The notes below the pieces were generated by a model. That model did no database searches, was not told where the DNA came from, and saw only the letters and a program-made list of their open reading frames with translations. The position numbers were made by a program, and so were the translations under genes. This document shows positions 1 through 7,315 of a DNA stretch of 64,000 bases, piece after piece (the first letter of the stretch is position 1; every line of letters starts with the position of its first letter). Where the stretch lies: assembly GCF_014204795.1 (NCBI RefSeq), contig NZ_JACHMB010000001.1, positions 12,490,501 to 12,554,500 on the forward strand, read 5' to 3'. This stretch comes from Nonomuraea jabiensis (GTDB taxonomy: Bacteria; Actinomycetota; Actinomycetes; Streptosporangiales; Streptosporangiaceae).

Positions 1-584
1 GTCATCAGCAGCGCCCTGATCTCCTCCTTGCTGAGGCCGTCGTAGTCGTGGCTGCCCTCGATGCCCTCCCAGTCGGCCGCGAAGCCTCCAGACGGGTAGT
101 AACGGCTGAGCGCGTAGCCCTTCTCCACGTCGCTCCAGCTGCTTCTCGGCGTCGGGGCGTGGGGGCTCACTCCGGTGGTGGGGCTGTGGCCTCGGTTCCA
201 GAACGACTGCCGCGTCAGCCAGCCGTGGTTCTCGGCGATGTCGTAGTTCTGACCGGCGGTGGCGACGCCGCAGGCGGCCGCCAGACACTCGACCACCGCG
301 TCGCTGGCGACACAGAACAGGTCATCCGAGAATCTACGGAAAAGCACAGAAACGTCATTGGCCCGGCCCCAGTCGCCGGCGTTGAAACCCGGTTCACGCC
401 ACCAATAGGGGATGTCGACGTCGTTGAGGTCGACCACGATCCTTATGCCGGTCTCCCGCAACGCCGCGCGGTCCACCTCGAAACCGTCTCTGACCATGCC
501 ACCGAGTCCGGGCCATTCTTCCACCGGTCTGGGAAGAATGCCGCCGGTCACTCCATCGGTCTCGGGATCGGTTCTCAGGGCCAC
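1..584 (-). CDS. Unknown protein, 3' part cut off by the window edge
   Basis: An open frame of 194 codons starts at GTG 584-582 and continues off the left edge, so the C-terminus is missing. A GAAGGTGA ribosome-binding site lies about 6 nt upstream of the GTG, which decides the start; an in-frame TGA lies 4 codons further upstream. The product has no signal peptide and is rich in Trp, Tyr and Asp: a VVDLNDVDIPYWW segment near residue 50 and a YYPSGGFAADWEGIEG segment near residue 165. I do not recognise the family. The long forward frame over the same DNA looks like a shadow. Confidence 0.6.
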   Translation of the reverse strand, partial: MALRTDPETDGVTGGILPRPVEEWPGLGGMVRDGFEVDRAALRETGIRIVVDLNDVDIPYWWREPGFNAGDWGRANDVSVLFRRFSDDLFCVASDAVVECLAAACGVATAGQNYDIAENHGWLTRQSFWNRGHSPTTGVSPHAPTPRSSWSDVEKGYALSRYYPSGGFAADWEGIEGSHDYDGLSKEEIRALLM

Positions 585-1129
585 GCGACATCACCTTCGT
601 TGATTTACTCGACCTGCGGCGGGCGACGCCGTCCAACGCTAGCCAACTCGATGAGAACTCCCGGCTGCGTGCGACCGAACTGACGATGAACGCTGAATGG
701 GAAATGGGGCCTATCAGGTCCCTGCCGCGCGAGTCGCGGGTGTAGCGAGCGGCTCCTGCCAGGGAAGGCCGTTACCCGCAGGTCACGCCCGGCCAAACCC
801 CATAGTTGGTCGCGGTTTGCGGCAAGGTCCGTTCAGCCGGACGGCGGGGCGGGCAAGGCCGGCCCTGCGAGAGGGACTTTTATCCGCAACGCTCGCGCAA
901 ACACCTCTCCAGCGCGTGTCGAGATGTACGACCCGCGGTGACCGAACGTAATAGGAATCGTGCTAGAGGACACGTCGCGGCGCCCTTCGGGCCGCCCAGC
1001 GGGATCGGGCGGTGCCGGATTCCCGGAGGGCCGCGCGGACCCTCCGCGTCCGAGCCACGGACGCGGATCGGCAGGGGCGCCCGATGCAAAGTGCGCCTGT
1101 CCGCACGCGACCCGACAGCAAGGATCGAA
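585..1129. other. Intergenic region with no gene seen
   Basis: About 545 bases without a convincing coding frame separate the unknown minus-strand gene from the transglycosylase. The last 110 bases form two back-to-back perfect hairpins: CGGAGGG/CCCTCCG (1024-1030 with 1040-1046) and CGCGTCCG/CGGACGCG (1045-1052 with 1058-1065). They sit about 65 nt before the TTG start, so they may be a structured 5' leader. Several weaker GC-rich hairpins lie at 740-860. I see no tRNA. Confidence 0.5.
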
Positions 1130-1579
1130 TTGGACAGCAAACGCGCGCTCGTCACCGTCACCGCCTTCACCGCGTTCACCGCGATCGGGGCGCCCGCGGC
1201 CTGGGCCGAGCGCCCGCCCGTGGTGCGCTTCGGGACGTGGACGACGAAGGCACAGCCCAAGGTGGCGGTGGCGACGCCCAACAGGAACAAGAGGATCGCG
1301 CTGGGCCAGGTGGTCCAGCGGTCGTGGAACCTGCAGGAGTTCCGCTGCCTGGACAATCTCTGGACCAGGGAGAGCAACTGGAACCATCACGCACTCAACC
1401 GCTCGTCCGGCGCGTACGGCATCCCGCAGGCCCTGCCCGCGGGCAAGATGCGCGGCGCCGGCCGCGACTGGAAGTCCAACCCGGAGACGCAGATCCGGTG
1501 GGGACTGTCCTACATCAAGGGGAGGTACGGCAGGCCGTGCGGCGCCTGGGGACATTGGAGATCGCACAACTGGTACTAG
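1130..1579 (+). CDS. Secreted lytic transglycosylase domain protein
   Basis: Small exported lysozyme-like enzyme of 149 aa, expected to cleave peptidoglycan glycan strands outside the membrane. The TTG start is chosen because AAGGA lies 6 nt upstream and it gives a clean signal peptide (Lys/Arg, then a hydrophobic stretch ending in APAAWA near residue 26). The C-terminal half is the actinobacterial transglycosylase fold: RESNW with the likely catalytic Glu81, then SSGAYGIPQALP, then Gly/Trp-rich motifs to the C-terminus. It ends at a strong terminator shared with the convergent TetR gene. A structured leader lies upstream. Assignment to the family is good; its substrate and timing are unknown. 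Confidence 0.85.
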   Translation: MDSKRALVTVTAFTAFTAIGAPAAWAERPPVVRFGTWTTKAQPKVAVATPNRNKRIALGQVVQRSWNLQEFRCLDNLWTRESNWNHHALNRSSGAYGIPQALPAGKMRGAGRDWKSNPETQIRWGLSYIKGRYGRPCGAWGHWRSHNWY

Positions 1580-1591
1580 CCGAAGGCGGGC

Positions 1592-1621
1592 GAGGGCACC
1601 CGGGGCTCACCGGGTGCCCTC
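1592..1621. terminator. Bidirectional terminator hairpin
   Basis: A perfect 12-bp stem (GAGGGCACCCGG with CCGGGTGCCCTC) around a 6-nt loop lies 12 bp after the transglycosylase stop. It overlaps the last codons of the convergent TetR gene (stop at 1607-1609), so it probably serves both genes. There is no U tract, as is common in actinobacteria. Confidence 0.75.
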
Positions 1622-2254
1622 CCTGCGCGCCACGTGCACCTCGATGGCCTGGATGAGCAGCTCCAGCCCGAACTCGAACTCCGCCTCGTGATCGCACTCG
1701 TCCAGCAGCGGCGCCAGTGAGTGGACCTCGGGGAACAGCGCTGGATCGACGCCCTCGGCCTTGACCAGCCGGTTGTGCACGGGCGCGAACGTGGGCGTCA
1801 CCCCCACCTCCCGCAGCAGCGAGCCCACGATGTACGCGATGAACATCCGCAGCATCCTGACCGCGTCCGCCCCGTCGAACCCGGCACCGCGCAGCGTGGC
1901 CAGCGCCCGCTCGACCGGCAGCAGCCCGGCCGTGGAGTGGAGCTGGCGGCTGACGACCACCATGGTCGAGCGCGGGTGGTCGTGAGCGATCTGGCGGAAC
2001 GCCCGAGCCTGCATGCGCACCCGCTCGGTCCAGTGCGCGCCAGGGTCGTCGGTGAACTCGATCTCGCTCAGCACCGCCTCGGCCACCCCGTTGAGCAGGG
2101 CGTCCTTGTTGGGCACGTGGTTGTAGAGGGACATCACACCGACGCCGAGCTCGGCCGCGATGCGCCGCATGGAGACCGCGTCGGCGCCCTCGCGCTCGAT
2201 GAGGTCGATGGCCGTGGCGACGATGCGGCCTCGCGACAGGGGCTCCGTAGGCAT
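1607..2254 (-). CDS. TetR-family transcriptional regulator
   Basis: 215-aa repressor. The N-terminal helix-turn-helix is clear (RGRIVATAIDLIEREG, then MRRIAAELGVGVMSLYNHV, residues about 8-50), followed by an all-helical ligand-binding domain of the TetR_C type. It is divergently transcribed from the di-iron oxygenase gene at 2344, and two copies of a palindromic site lie between them, so it likely represses that gene and itself. A TAGAAT box sits 5 bp before the ATG, so the mRNA is nearly leaderless. The ligand is unknown. Confidence 0.9.
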   Translation of the reverse strand: MPTEPLSRGRIVATAIDLIEREGADAVSMRRIAAELGVGVMSLYNHVPNKDALLNGVAEAVLSEIEFTDDPGAHWTERVRMQARAFRQIAHDHPRSTMVVVSRQLHSTAGLLPVERALATLRGAGFDGADAVRMLRMFIAYIVGSLLREVGVTPTFAPVHNRLVKAEGVDPALFPEVHSLAPLLDECDHEAEFEFGLELLIQAIEVHVARREGTR

Positions 2255-2267
2255 ACCTCATTCTATT

Positions 2268-2324
2268 GACGTACGTACGGTGTACGTGGAACTCTCGGAA
2301 GGCGGACGTACGTACGGTGTACGT
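2268..2324. promoter_or_regulatory. Duplicated TetR-type operator
   Basis: The 20-mer GACGTACGTACGGTGTACGT occurs twice, at 2268-2287 and 2305-2324, 37 bp apart, in the divergent intergenic region. Each copy holds an inverted repeat TACGTAC-GGT-GTACGTA (7/7 in the second copy, 6/7 in the first). It lies between the TAGAAT box of the TetR gene and the GGGAGG ribosome-binding site of the oxygenase, as expected for a TetR operator. Confidence 0.8.
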
Positions 2325-2343
2325 AACCCCCCCGGGAGGTTCC

Positions 2344-3456
2344 ATGTCGACCCACGATCTCTACACCATCCCCGCCGAGCTCTCCACGTGGAACGTCGAG
2401 ATGGCCGGGGCGAGCCGATTCACCTGGGAGTACGACGACGGCCGGGACCGCATGCTGGCCCTGTACCAGAAGGGCAAGGACAAGCAGTGGGACTCGACCA
2501 AGCGCATCGACTGGGACCTCGAGGTCGATCCGTACGACGTCCTGGGCATCCCCGACCAGACCATCGCGATCCACGGCACCCCGCTCTGGGAGCGGATGAG
2601 CGAGCGGACCCGTAACGAGGTGCGGCGGCACGGCGCGGCGTGGCAGTTCTCCCAGTTCCTGCACGGCGAGCAGGGCGCGATGATCTGCTCGGCCAAGATC
2701 GTGGAGTCGGTCCCCGACCTCGACTCGAAGTTCTACGCGGCCACCCAGACGATGGACGAGGCGCGCCACGCCGAGACGTACGCGCGCTTCCTCCAGGAGA
2801 AGGTCGGCCTGGCGTACCCGATCAACGAGCACCTCAAGGCCCTGCTCGACAGCACGCTGAGCGACTCCCGCTGGGACATGCCCTATCTCGGCATGCAGGT
2901 GCTCATCGAGGGGCTGGCGCTGGCGGCGTTCGGGGTGATGCGCGACATCACGACCAAGCCGCTGCCCAAGCAGATCCTCGCGTACGTGATGCAGGACGAG
3001 GCCAGGCACGTGGCCTTCGGCCGGATGGCGCTGCGCGACTACTACCGGAACCTGTCGGAGACCGAGCTGCGCGAGCGCGAGGACTTCGTCATCGAGGGCT
3101 GCTACCTCATGCGCGACCGGCTGCGCGGCCGGGAGACCTGGGAGAACCTGGGCCTGTCGAAGGCCGAGGTCGACGAGGCCATGGAGGCCACCGACCACTC
3201 CGAGTACCTGCGGCTGTTCAGGTCGCTGCTGTTCAGCCGGATCGTGCCGTGCGTCAAGGACATCGGGCTGTGGAGCCCGCGGCTGCGGCAGGCGTACGCG
3301 GACATGGGCGTGCTGGAGATGGCGGGCCAGTCGCTGGACGCCCTGATGCGCCAGGACGAGGACATCGCCGAAAAGCTCGACGCGGAGCGGTTCGCCCAGG
3401 AGGAGGCCGAGCGGCACGCCGAGGTGGCGGAGACCGTCGAGCTCGGCAGGTCCTAG
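2344..3456 (+). CDS. Ferritin-like di-iron oxygenase/oxidase
   Basis: 370-aa cytoplasmic protein with a complete carboxylate-bridged di-iron ligand set visible in the sequence: Glu109, Glu139 and His142 (DEARHAE), Glu189 (LIEGLAL), Glu219 and His222 (DEARHVAF). This E/EARH/E/EARH pattern is that of ribonucleotide reductase R2-like oxidases and AurF-type N-oxygenases. The ATG at 2344 is chosen because GGGAGG lies 5 nt upstream; an earlier in-frame start at 2266 would read through the operator. The substrate is unknown. Divergence from a TetR gene suggests induction by a small molecule. The stop codon lies in the first copy of an 18-bp tandem repeat. Confidence 0.8.
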   Translation: MSTHDLYTIPAELSTWNVEMAGASRFTWEYDDGRDRMLALYQKGKDKQWDSTKRIDWDLEVDPYDVLGIPDQTIAIHGTPLWERMSERTRNEVRRHGAAWQFSQFLHGEQGAMICSAKIVESVPDLDSKFYAATQTMDEARHAETYARFLQEKVGLAYPINEHLKALLDSTLSDSRWDMPYLGMQVLIEGLALAAFGVMRDITTKPLPKQILAYVMQDEARHVAFGRMALRDYYRNLSETELREREDFVIEGCYLMRDRLRGRETWENLGLSKAEVDEAMEATDHSEYLRLFRSLLFSRIVPCVKDIGLWSPRLRQAYADMGVLEMAGQSLDALMRQDEDIAEKLDAERFAQEEAERHAEVAETVELGRS

Positions 3457-3493
3457 AAGCTCGGCAGGTCCTAGAAGCTCGGCAGGTCCTAGA
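3440..3493. repeat. Three perfect 18-bp tandem repeats over convergent stop codons
   Basis: AGCTCGGCAGGTCCTAGA occurs three times without a mismatch (3440-3457, 3458-3475, 3476-3493). Each unit contains CTAG, which reads as TAG on both strands. The oxygenase gene stops in the first unit and the convergent histidine kinase gene in the third. Confidence 0.95.
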
Positions 3494-4826
3494 GTCGCGT
3501 CGCGTCGGGTGCGGGCGGGCTCTGCGGCAGGCGCAGGATCATCCGGGCGCCGGGGCCGTCCCCGATCTCCAGCGTCCCGCCGTGGGCCTTGGCGATGTCG
3601 CGGGCGATCGGCAGCCCCAGACCGGTGCCCCCGGTGTCCCGGGACCGCGTGTGGTCGAGGCGGGTGAACCGCTCGAACACCCGGTCGCGCATCTCCGGCG
3701 GGATCCCCGGCCCGTCGTCCAGCACCTCCACCACGGCCTGGTCCGCCCACCCCCGCACGGAGATCCACACCCGGGAGTCCCCGTAGCGGTCGGCGTTGGA
3801 CAGCAGGTTCGTCAGCAGCCGGGCCAGCCGGAGCCGGTTGCCGCGGACGTAGAGCCCCGGCTCCACGTCCATCGTCAGCGGCAGCCGGCAGGACTGGCGC
3901 GAGACCTCCTCCTCGACCAGCTTGCCCAGCTCGATCCGCTCCTGCTCGGGCTGCACCCCCGCGTCCAGCCGGGCCATCAGGAGCAGGTCGTGGACGATGT
4001 CCGACAGCCGCTCGGCGTCCTTGATCGCCGCCCGCCACTCGCTCTCGTTCGGGTCCGCGAGCCCCGCCTCCAGCCGTACCAGGAGCCCGGTGATCGGCGT
4101 CCGCAGCTCGTGGGAGGCGTCGGAGACGAAGCGCCGGTGCCGGGCCACGGCGTCCTCCAGCCGCTCCAGGGTCGCGTTGACCGTGGCGGCCAGCTCGGCG
4201 ACCTCGTCCTGCGTGTCGGGCACGTCGACGCGCCGGCTCAGGTCGTGGGCGCTGATGCGGGCCAGCCCCGACCTGATCCGCTCCACGGGGGCCAGCACCC
4301 GGCCGACCCCGTACCAGGCGCCCCATCCCATCAGCGCCACCAGCACCGCCCCGAAGGCGGCCAGCACCAGGGGCAGGAACGGCGAGCTCAGCAGGAACGG
4401 CTCCCGCAGGGCCGCGTAGGCGACGACGGACCCGTACGCGCTGGCGGGGTTGCTCGTCCCCACGACGACCATGCACCTGCCGGGACACACCCGGGTCTGG
4501 ACCCGCGAGTCGCCCCCCTCGGGCCAGGCCCGGGTGAGCGCCGGCTGGCCGGCGAGTCCGGCGCTGGCGGCCAGCACGTGGCCGTCGGTGTTCACGATCT
4601 GGAGGAGATAGACGCCCTTCAGCGGCGGGATGGGGCCGCTGAACCGGTGCTCGGTGATGCTCGTGGACAGGTGCCGGCTGGCGTCGTCAGCCGTCTGGAC
4701 GAGGTCCGCCCGCGCCCGCACGGGATAGGTCAGGGAGATCGCCAGAACTCCCAGAAGGACGACGGCCCCGAAGACCACCACCGTCGCGATGGTCATCCGG
4801 GCCCTGATCGAGCGGCCGAACACCAT
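3489..4826 (-). CDS. Orphan sensor histidine kinase
   Basis: 445-aa membrane sensor kinase. Layout: TM1 at about 12-32, an extracytoplasmic sensor domain to about 148 with two nearby cysteines (CPGRC, 114-118), TM2 at about 150-173, HAMP, then a HisKA helix with the phosphoacceptor His239 in SDASHELRTP, and a HATPase domain with N-box NLLSNADRYGD, G1 DDGPGIP and G2 GTGLGLPIA. No response regulator gene is adjacent on either side, so its partner is elsewhere. The ATG at 4824-4826 has no obvious ribosome-binding site. Confidence 0.9.
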   Translation of the reverse strand: MVFGRSIRARMTIATVVVFGAVVLLGVLAISLTYPVRARADLVQTADDASRHLSTSITEHRFSGPIPPLKGVYLLQIVNTDGHVLAASAGLAGQPALTRAWPEGGDSRVQTRVCPGRCMVVVGTSNPASAYGSVVAYAALREPFLLSSPFLPLVLAAFGAVLVALMGWGAWYGVGRVLAPVERIRSGLARISAHDLSRRVDVPDTQDEVAELAATVNATLERLEDAVARHRRFVSDASHELRTPITGLLVRLEAGLADPNESEWRAAIKDAERLSDIVHDLLLMARLDAGVQPEQERIELGKLVEEEVSRQSCRLPLTMDVEPGLYVRGNRLRLARLLTNLLSNADRYGDSRVWISVRGWADQAVVEVLDDGPGIPPEMRDRVFERFTRLDHTRSRDTGGTGLGLPIARDIAKAHGGTLEIGDGPGARMILRLPQSPPAPDATRL

Positions 4827-4878
4827 GGCCGTACTCTGTCACGGAGAGTACAAATCCCAGGTAAAACGGCATATTTGC

Positions 4879-5352
4879 TCAGCCGTGGAAACGGCGGTGC
4901 AGCTCGTGGACCTCCTCGGCCAGCTCCGGCACCGGACCCTCGACCACCACCCCGGGCGCGACCTCGTTGATCGGGAGCGTGCGTACGGGCGGCTGCGGGA
5001 CGCCGAGCTCCGACAGCCACGCGGCGAGCTGCTCCGACGACGACACGTACACGATGCGGCCCAGCCCGACCCACGCGTGGGCGGCGGCGCACATCGGGCA
5101 GTGCTCGCCGGAGGTGTAGACGGTGGCGGCCGCCCGCTCCTCGGGCGTCAGGTGCGCCGCCGACCAGCGGGCCAGCGCGAACTCCGGGTGCTGGGTGTTG
5201 TCGCCGGCGGCCACCCGGTTGTGGTCCTCGGCCAGCACGGTCCCGTCGCCGGAGACCAGCACCGACCCGAACGGCTCGTCGCCCACCTCCAGCGCCCGCG
5301 CGGCCAGCTCGACGCAGCGGCGCAGGTGCGGCATCTCCGATTCAGCGATCAT
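4879..5352 (-). CDS. Nucleoside/cytidine deaminase superfamily protein
   Basis: 157-aa zinc hydrolase of the CDA superfamily. The zinc and proton-shuttle motifs are visible: HPEF near residue 55 (HPE in place of the usual HAE) and SGEHCPMCAAA near residue 82 (CxxC). Overall layout matches small guanine/adenosine-type deaminases rather than TadA, and it lacks TadA's C-terminal helix features. Substrate cannot be named from sequence. A TAGGAT box lies 9 bp before the ATG, with GAGGG in between. It stands alone between the kinase and the ABC exporter genes. Confidence 0.8.
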   Translation of the reverse strand: MIAESEMPHLRRCVELAARALEVGDEPFGSVLVSGDGTVLAEDHNRVAAGDNTQHPEFALARWSAAHLTPEERAAATVYTSGEHCPMCAAAHAWVGLGRIVYVSSSEQLAAWLSELGVPQPPVRTLPINEVAPGVVVEGPVPELAEEVHELHRRFHG

Positions 5353-5530
5353 GAGTCCCTCATCCTAGACGGCCGCCGAGCAGGGGGAAGAACATACCCC
5401 AACAGATCAGAACAAAAGTAACGGTCCGCCGAATGTGCAAGATCTTTCACTGTTTCCGCACGTCACGTACAAGAACCGCACTCTTCGGGCTACTGAAAAT
5501 CGGTTGAACCCTCGTATTAGCCTAGAAGGG

Positions 5531-7315
5531 ATGCCTCCCGATACGCACATACCTCAACGTCCCCTGCTCTCCTCCAACTCCCTGTGGCGGATGAAGTCCT
5601 ACCTCCGCCCCTACGTCGTCAGATTGGTGTTCATCTGGCTGGCGGCGATCGTCGGCATCGCGGCCGGCATCGCGCTCCCGCTCATCAGCGAGAAGGTCAT
5701 CGACGGTCCCGTGGCCCACGGGGACTCCGGCGCGCTGCTCCCCCTCGGGCTGCTCGCGATCGGCGTCGGCGTCGTCGAGGCGCTGCTGATCCTGCTGCGG
5801 CGGTGGGCCCAGGTGAAACCGGTGCTCGGCCTGGAGACCGCGATCCGCGACGACCTCTACGAGCACCTGCAGCGGCTGCCCATGGGCTTCCACGGCGACT
5901 GGCAGTCCGGCCAGCTGTTATCCCGGGCCACGACCGACCTGTCGACCATCCGGCGCTTCCTCGGCTTCGGCATGCTCTTCCTGGTCATGAACATCCTGCA
6001 GCTGATCACCGTGACCGTGCTGCTGCTGAACAAGTACTGGCCGCTCGGGCTGCTGGTGCTGGCCTCGGCCGTGCCGATCGTGTGGCTGTCGCTGCGGTTC
6101 GAGAAGCGCTACATCAAGACCTCCCGCCAGGTGCAGGACGAGCAGGGCGACCTCGCCACGCTCGTCGAGGAGTCCGCCCTCGGCATCCGCACGATCAAGG
6201 CCTTCGGCCGCCGCCACTACGTCTTCGACCGCTACGACGAGGGCGCGCTCAAGGTCTACGGCACCTCCATGGACAAGGCCCGGCTGCTGGCCAAGTTCTT
6301 CGCCTTCCTCGAGATCATCCCCAACATCACGCTGGCCCTGGTGCTGCTGCTGGGCGCGCTGGCCGTCGGCACGGGCGCGCTGACGCTGGGCGCGCTGGTC
6401 GCGTTCACCACGCTGATGCTCCAGCTCGTCTGGCCGATCGCGAGCCTGGGCTACATCCTCGCCATGGCCCAGGAGGCCATGACCTCCGCCGACCGCGTCA
6501 TGGAGGTCATGGACACCGTGCCCGCCATCGAGGGCGGCACGCGGACCATCGACACGCCCCGCGGCCACCTGCGCTTCGAGGGCGTCGGGTTCCGCTTCCA
6601 CGACTCCGAGGAGCCGGTGCTGCACGACGTCTGGCTGGACGTGCGCCCCGGCGAGACGGTGGCCGTCGTGGGCGCGACCGGCTCCGGCAAGACCACGCTG
6701 ACCGCCCTGGTGCCGCGGCTGATCGACCCCACCGAGGGCCGCGTCACCATCGACGGGTACGACGTGCGCGACCTGGAGCTGACCAGCCTGCGCTCGGTGG
6801 TGGCCACGGCGTTCGAGGAGCCGACGCTGTTCTCGATGAGCGTGCGGGAGAACCTCACGCTCGGCCGGCTCGACGCCACCGAGGAGGAGCTGGCCGAGGC
6901 CATCCGGACCGCGCAGGCCATGTTCGTGTACGACCTGCCGTGGGGCCTGGACACCCGCATCGGCGAGCAGGGCCTGTCCCTGTCCGGCGGCCAGCGGCAG
7001 CGCCTGGCCCTGGCGCGGGCCGTGCTGAGCAAGCCGCGCATCCTCGTGCTCGACGACACCCTGTCCGCGCTCGACGTGGAGACCGAGGCGCTCGTGGAGG
7101 AGGCGCTGCGGCACGTGCTGCGTGACGCGACCGGCATCGTGGTCGCCCACCGCGCCTCGACCGTGCTGCTGGCCGACAAGGTGGCGCTGCTGCGGGGCGG
7201 CACGATCACGCACGTCGGGCAGCACCACGAGCTGCTGGCCGACGTGCCCGAATACCGCGAGCTGCTGGCCCAGGACGCCGACTTCGACGACGCCGCGGAA
7301 GGAGCCCTGCGATGA
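5531..7315 (+). CDS. ABC exporter half-transporter, subunit with a degenerate catalytic site
   Basis: 594-aa fused membrane-ATPase protein. Six TM helices occupy roughly residues 20-310, then the ATPase: Walker A GATGSGKTT near 381, signature LSGGQ near 483, Walker B VLDD near 504, and the H-loop His in VVAHRAS. The catalytic Glu after Walker B is replaced by Asp (LDDTLSALD). This is the pattern of the non-canonical partner in heterodimeric exporters. The ATG at 5531 gives the expected N-terminus; an in-frame upstream start at 5435 is less likely. TATTAG at 5515-5520 may be its -10 box. It overlaps its partner by 4 nt (ATGA). The exported substrate is unknown; multidrug or lipid are family possibilities. 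Confidence 0.88.
   Translation: MPPDTHIPQRPLLSSNSLWRMKSYLRPYVVRLVFIWLAAIVGIAAGIALPLISEKVIDGPVAHGDSGALLPLGLLAIGVGVVEALLILLRRWAQVKPVLGLETAIRDDLYEHLQRLPMGFHGDWQSGQLLSRATTDLSTIRRFLGFGMLFLVMNILQLITVTVLLLNKYWPLGLLVLASAVPIVWLSLRFEKRYIKTSRQVQDEQGDLATLVEESALGIRTIKAFGRRHYVFDRYDEGALKVYGTSMDKARLLAKFFAFLEIIPNITLALVLLLGALAVGTGALTLGALVAFTTLMLQLVWPIASLGYILAMAQEAMTSADRVMEVMDTVPAIEGGTRTIDTPRGHLRFEGVGFRFHDSEEPVLHDVWLDVRPGETVAVVGATGSGKTTLTALVPRLIDPTEGRVTIDGYDVRDLELTSLRSVVATAFEEPTLFSMSVRENLTLGRLDATEEELAEAIRTAQAMFVYDLPWGLDTRIGEQGLSLSGGQRQRLALARAVLSKPRILVLDDTLSALDVETEALVEEALRHVLRDATGIVVAHRASTVLLADKVALLRGGTITHVGQHHELLADVPEYRELLAQDADFDDAAEGALR

Noticed and set aside
960..1130. Possible ydaO-type c-di-AMP riboswitch before the transglycosylase gene
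   Set aside because: Only a weak partial match (CCCGACAGC) to the consensus was seen, and the conserved GGGGAA and GAATC blocks are absent.
2266..2343. Upstream GTG start for the di-iron oxygenase
   Set aside because: It reads through the operator repeats and has no ribosome-binding site; ATG 2344 has GGGAGG.
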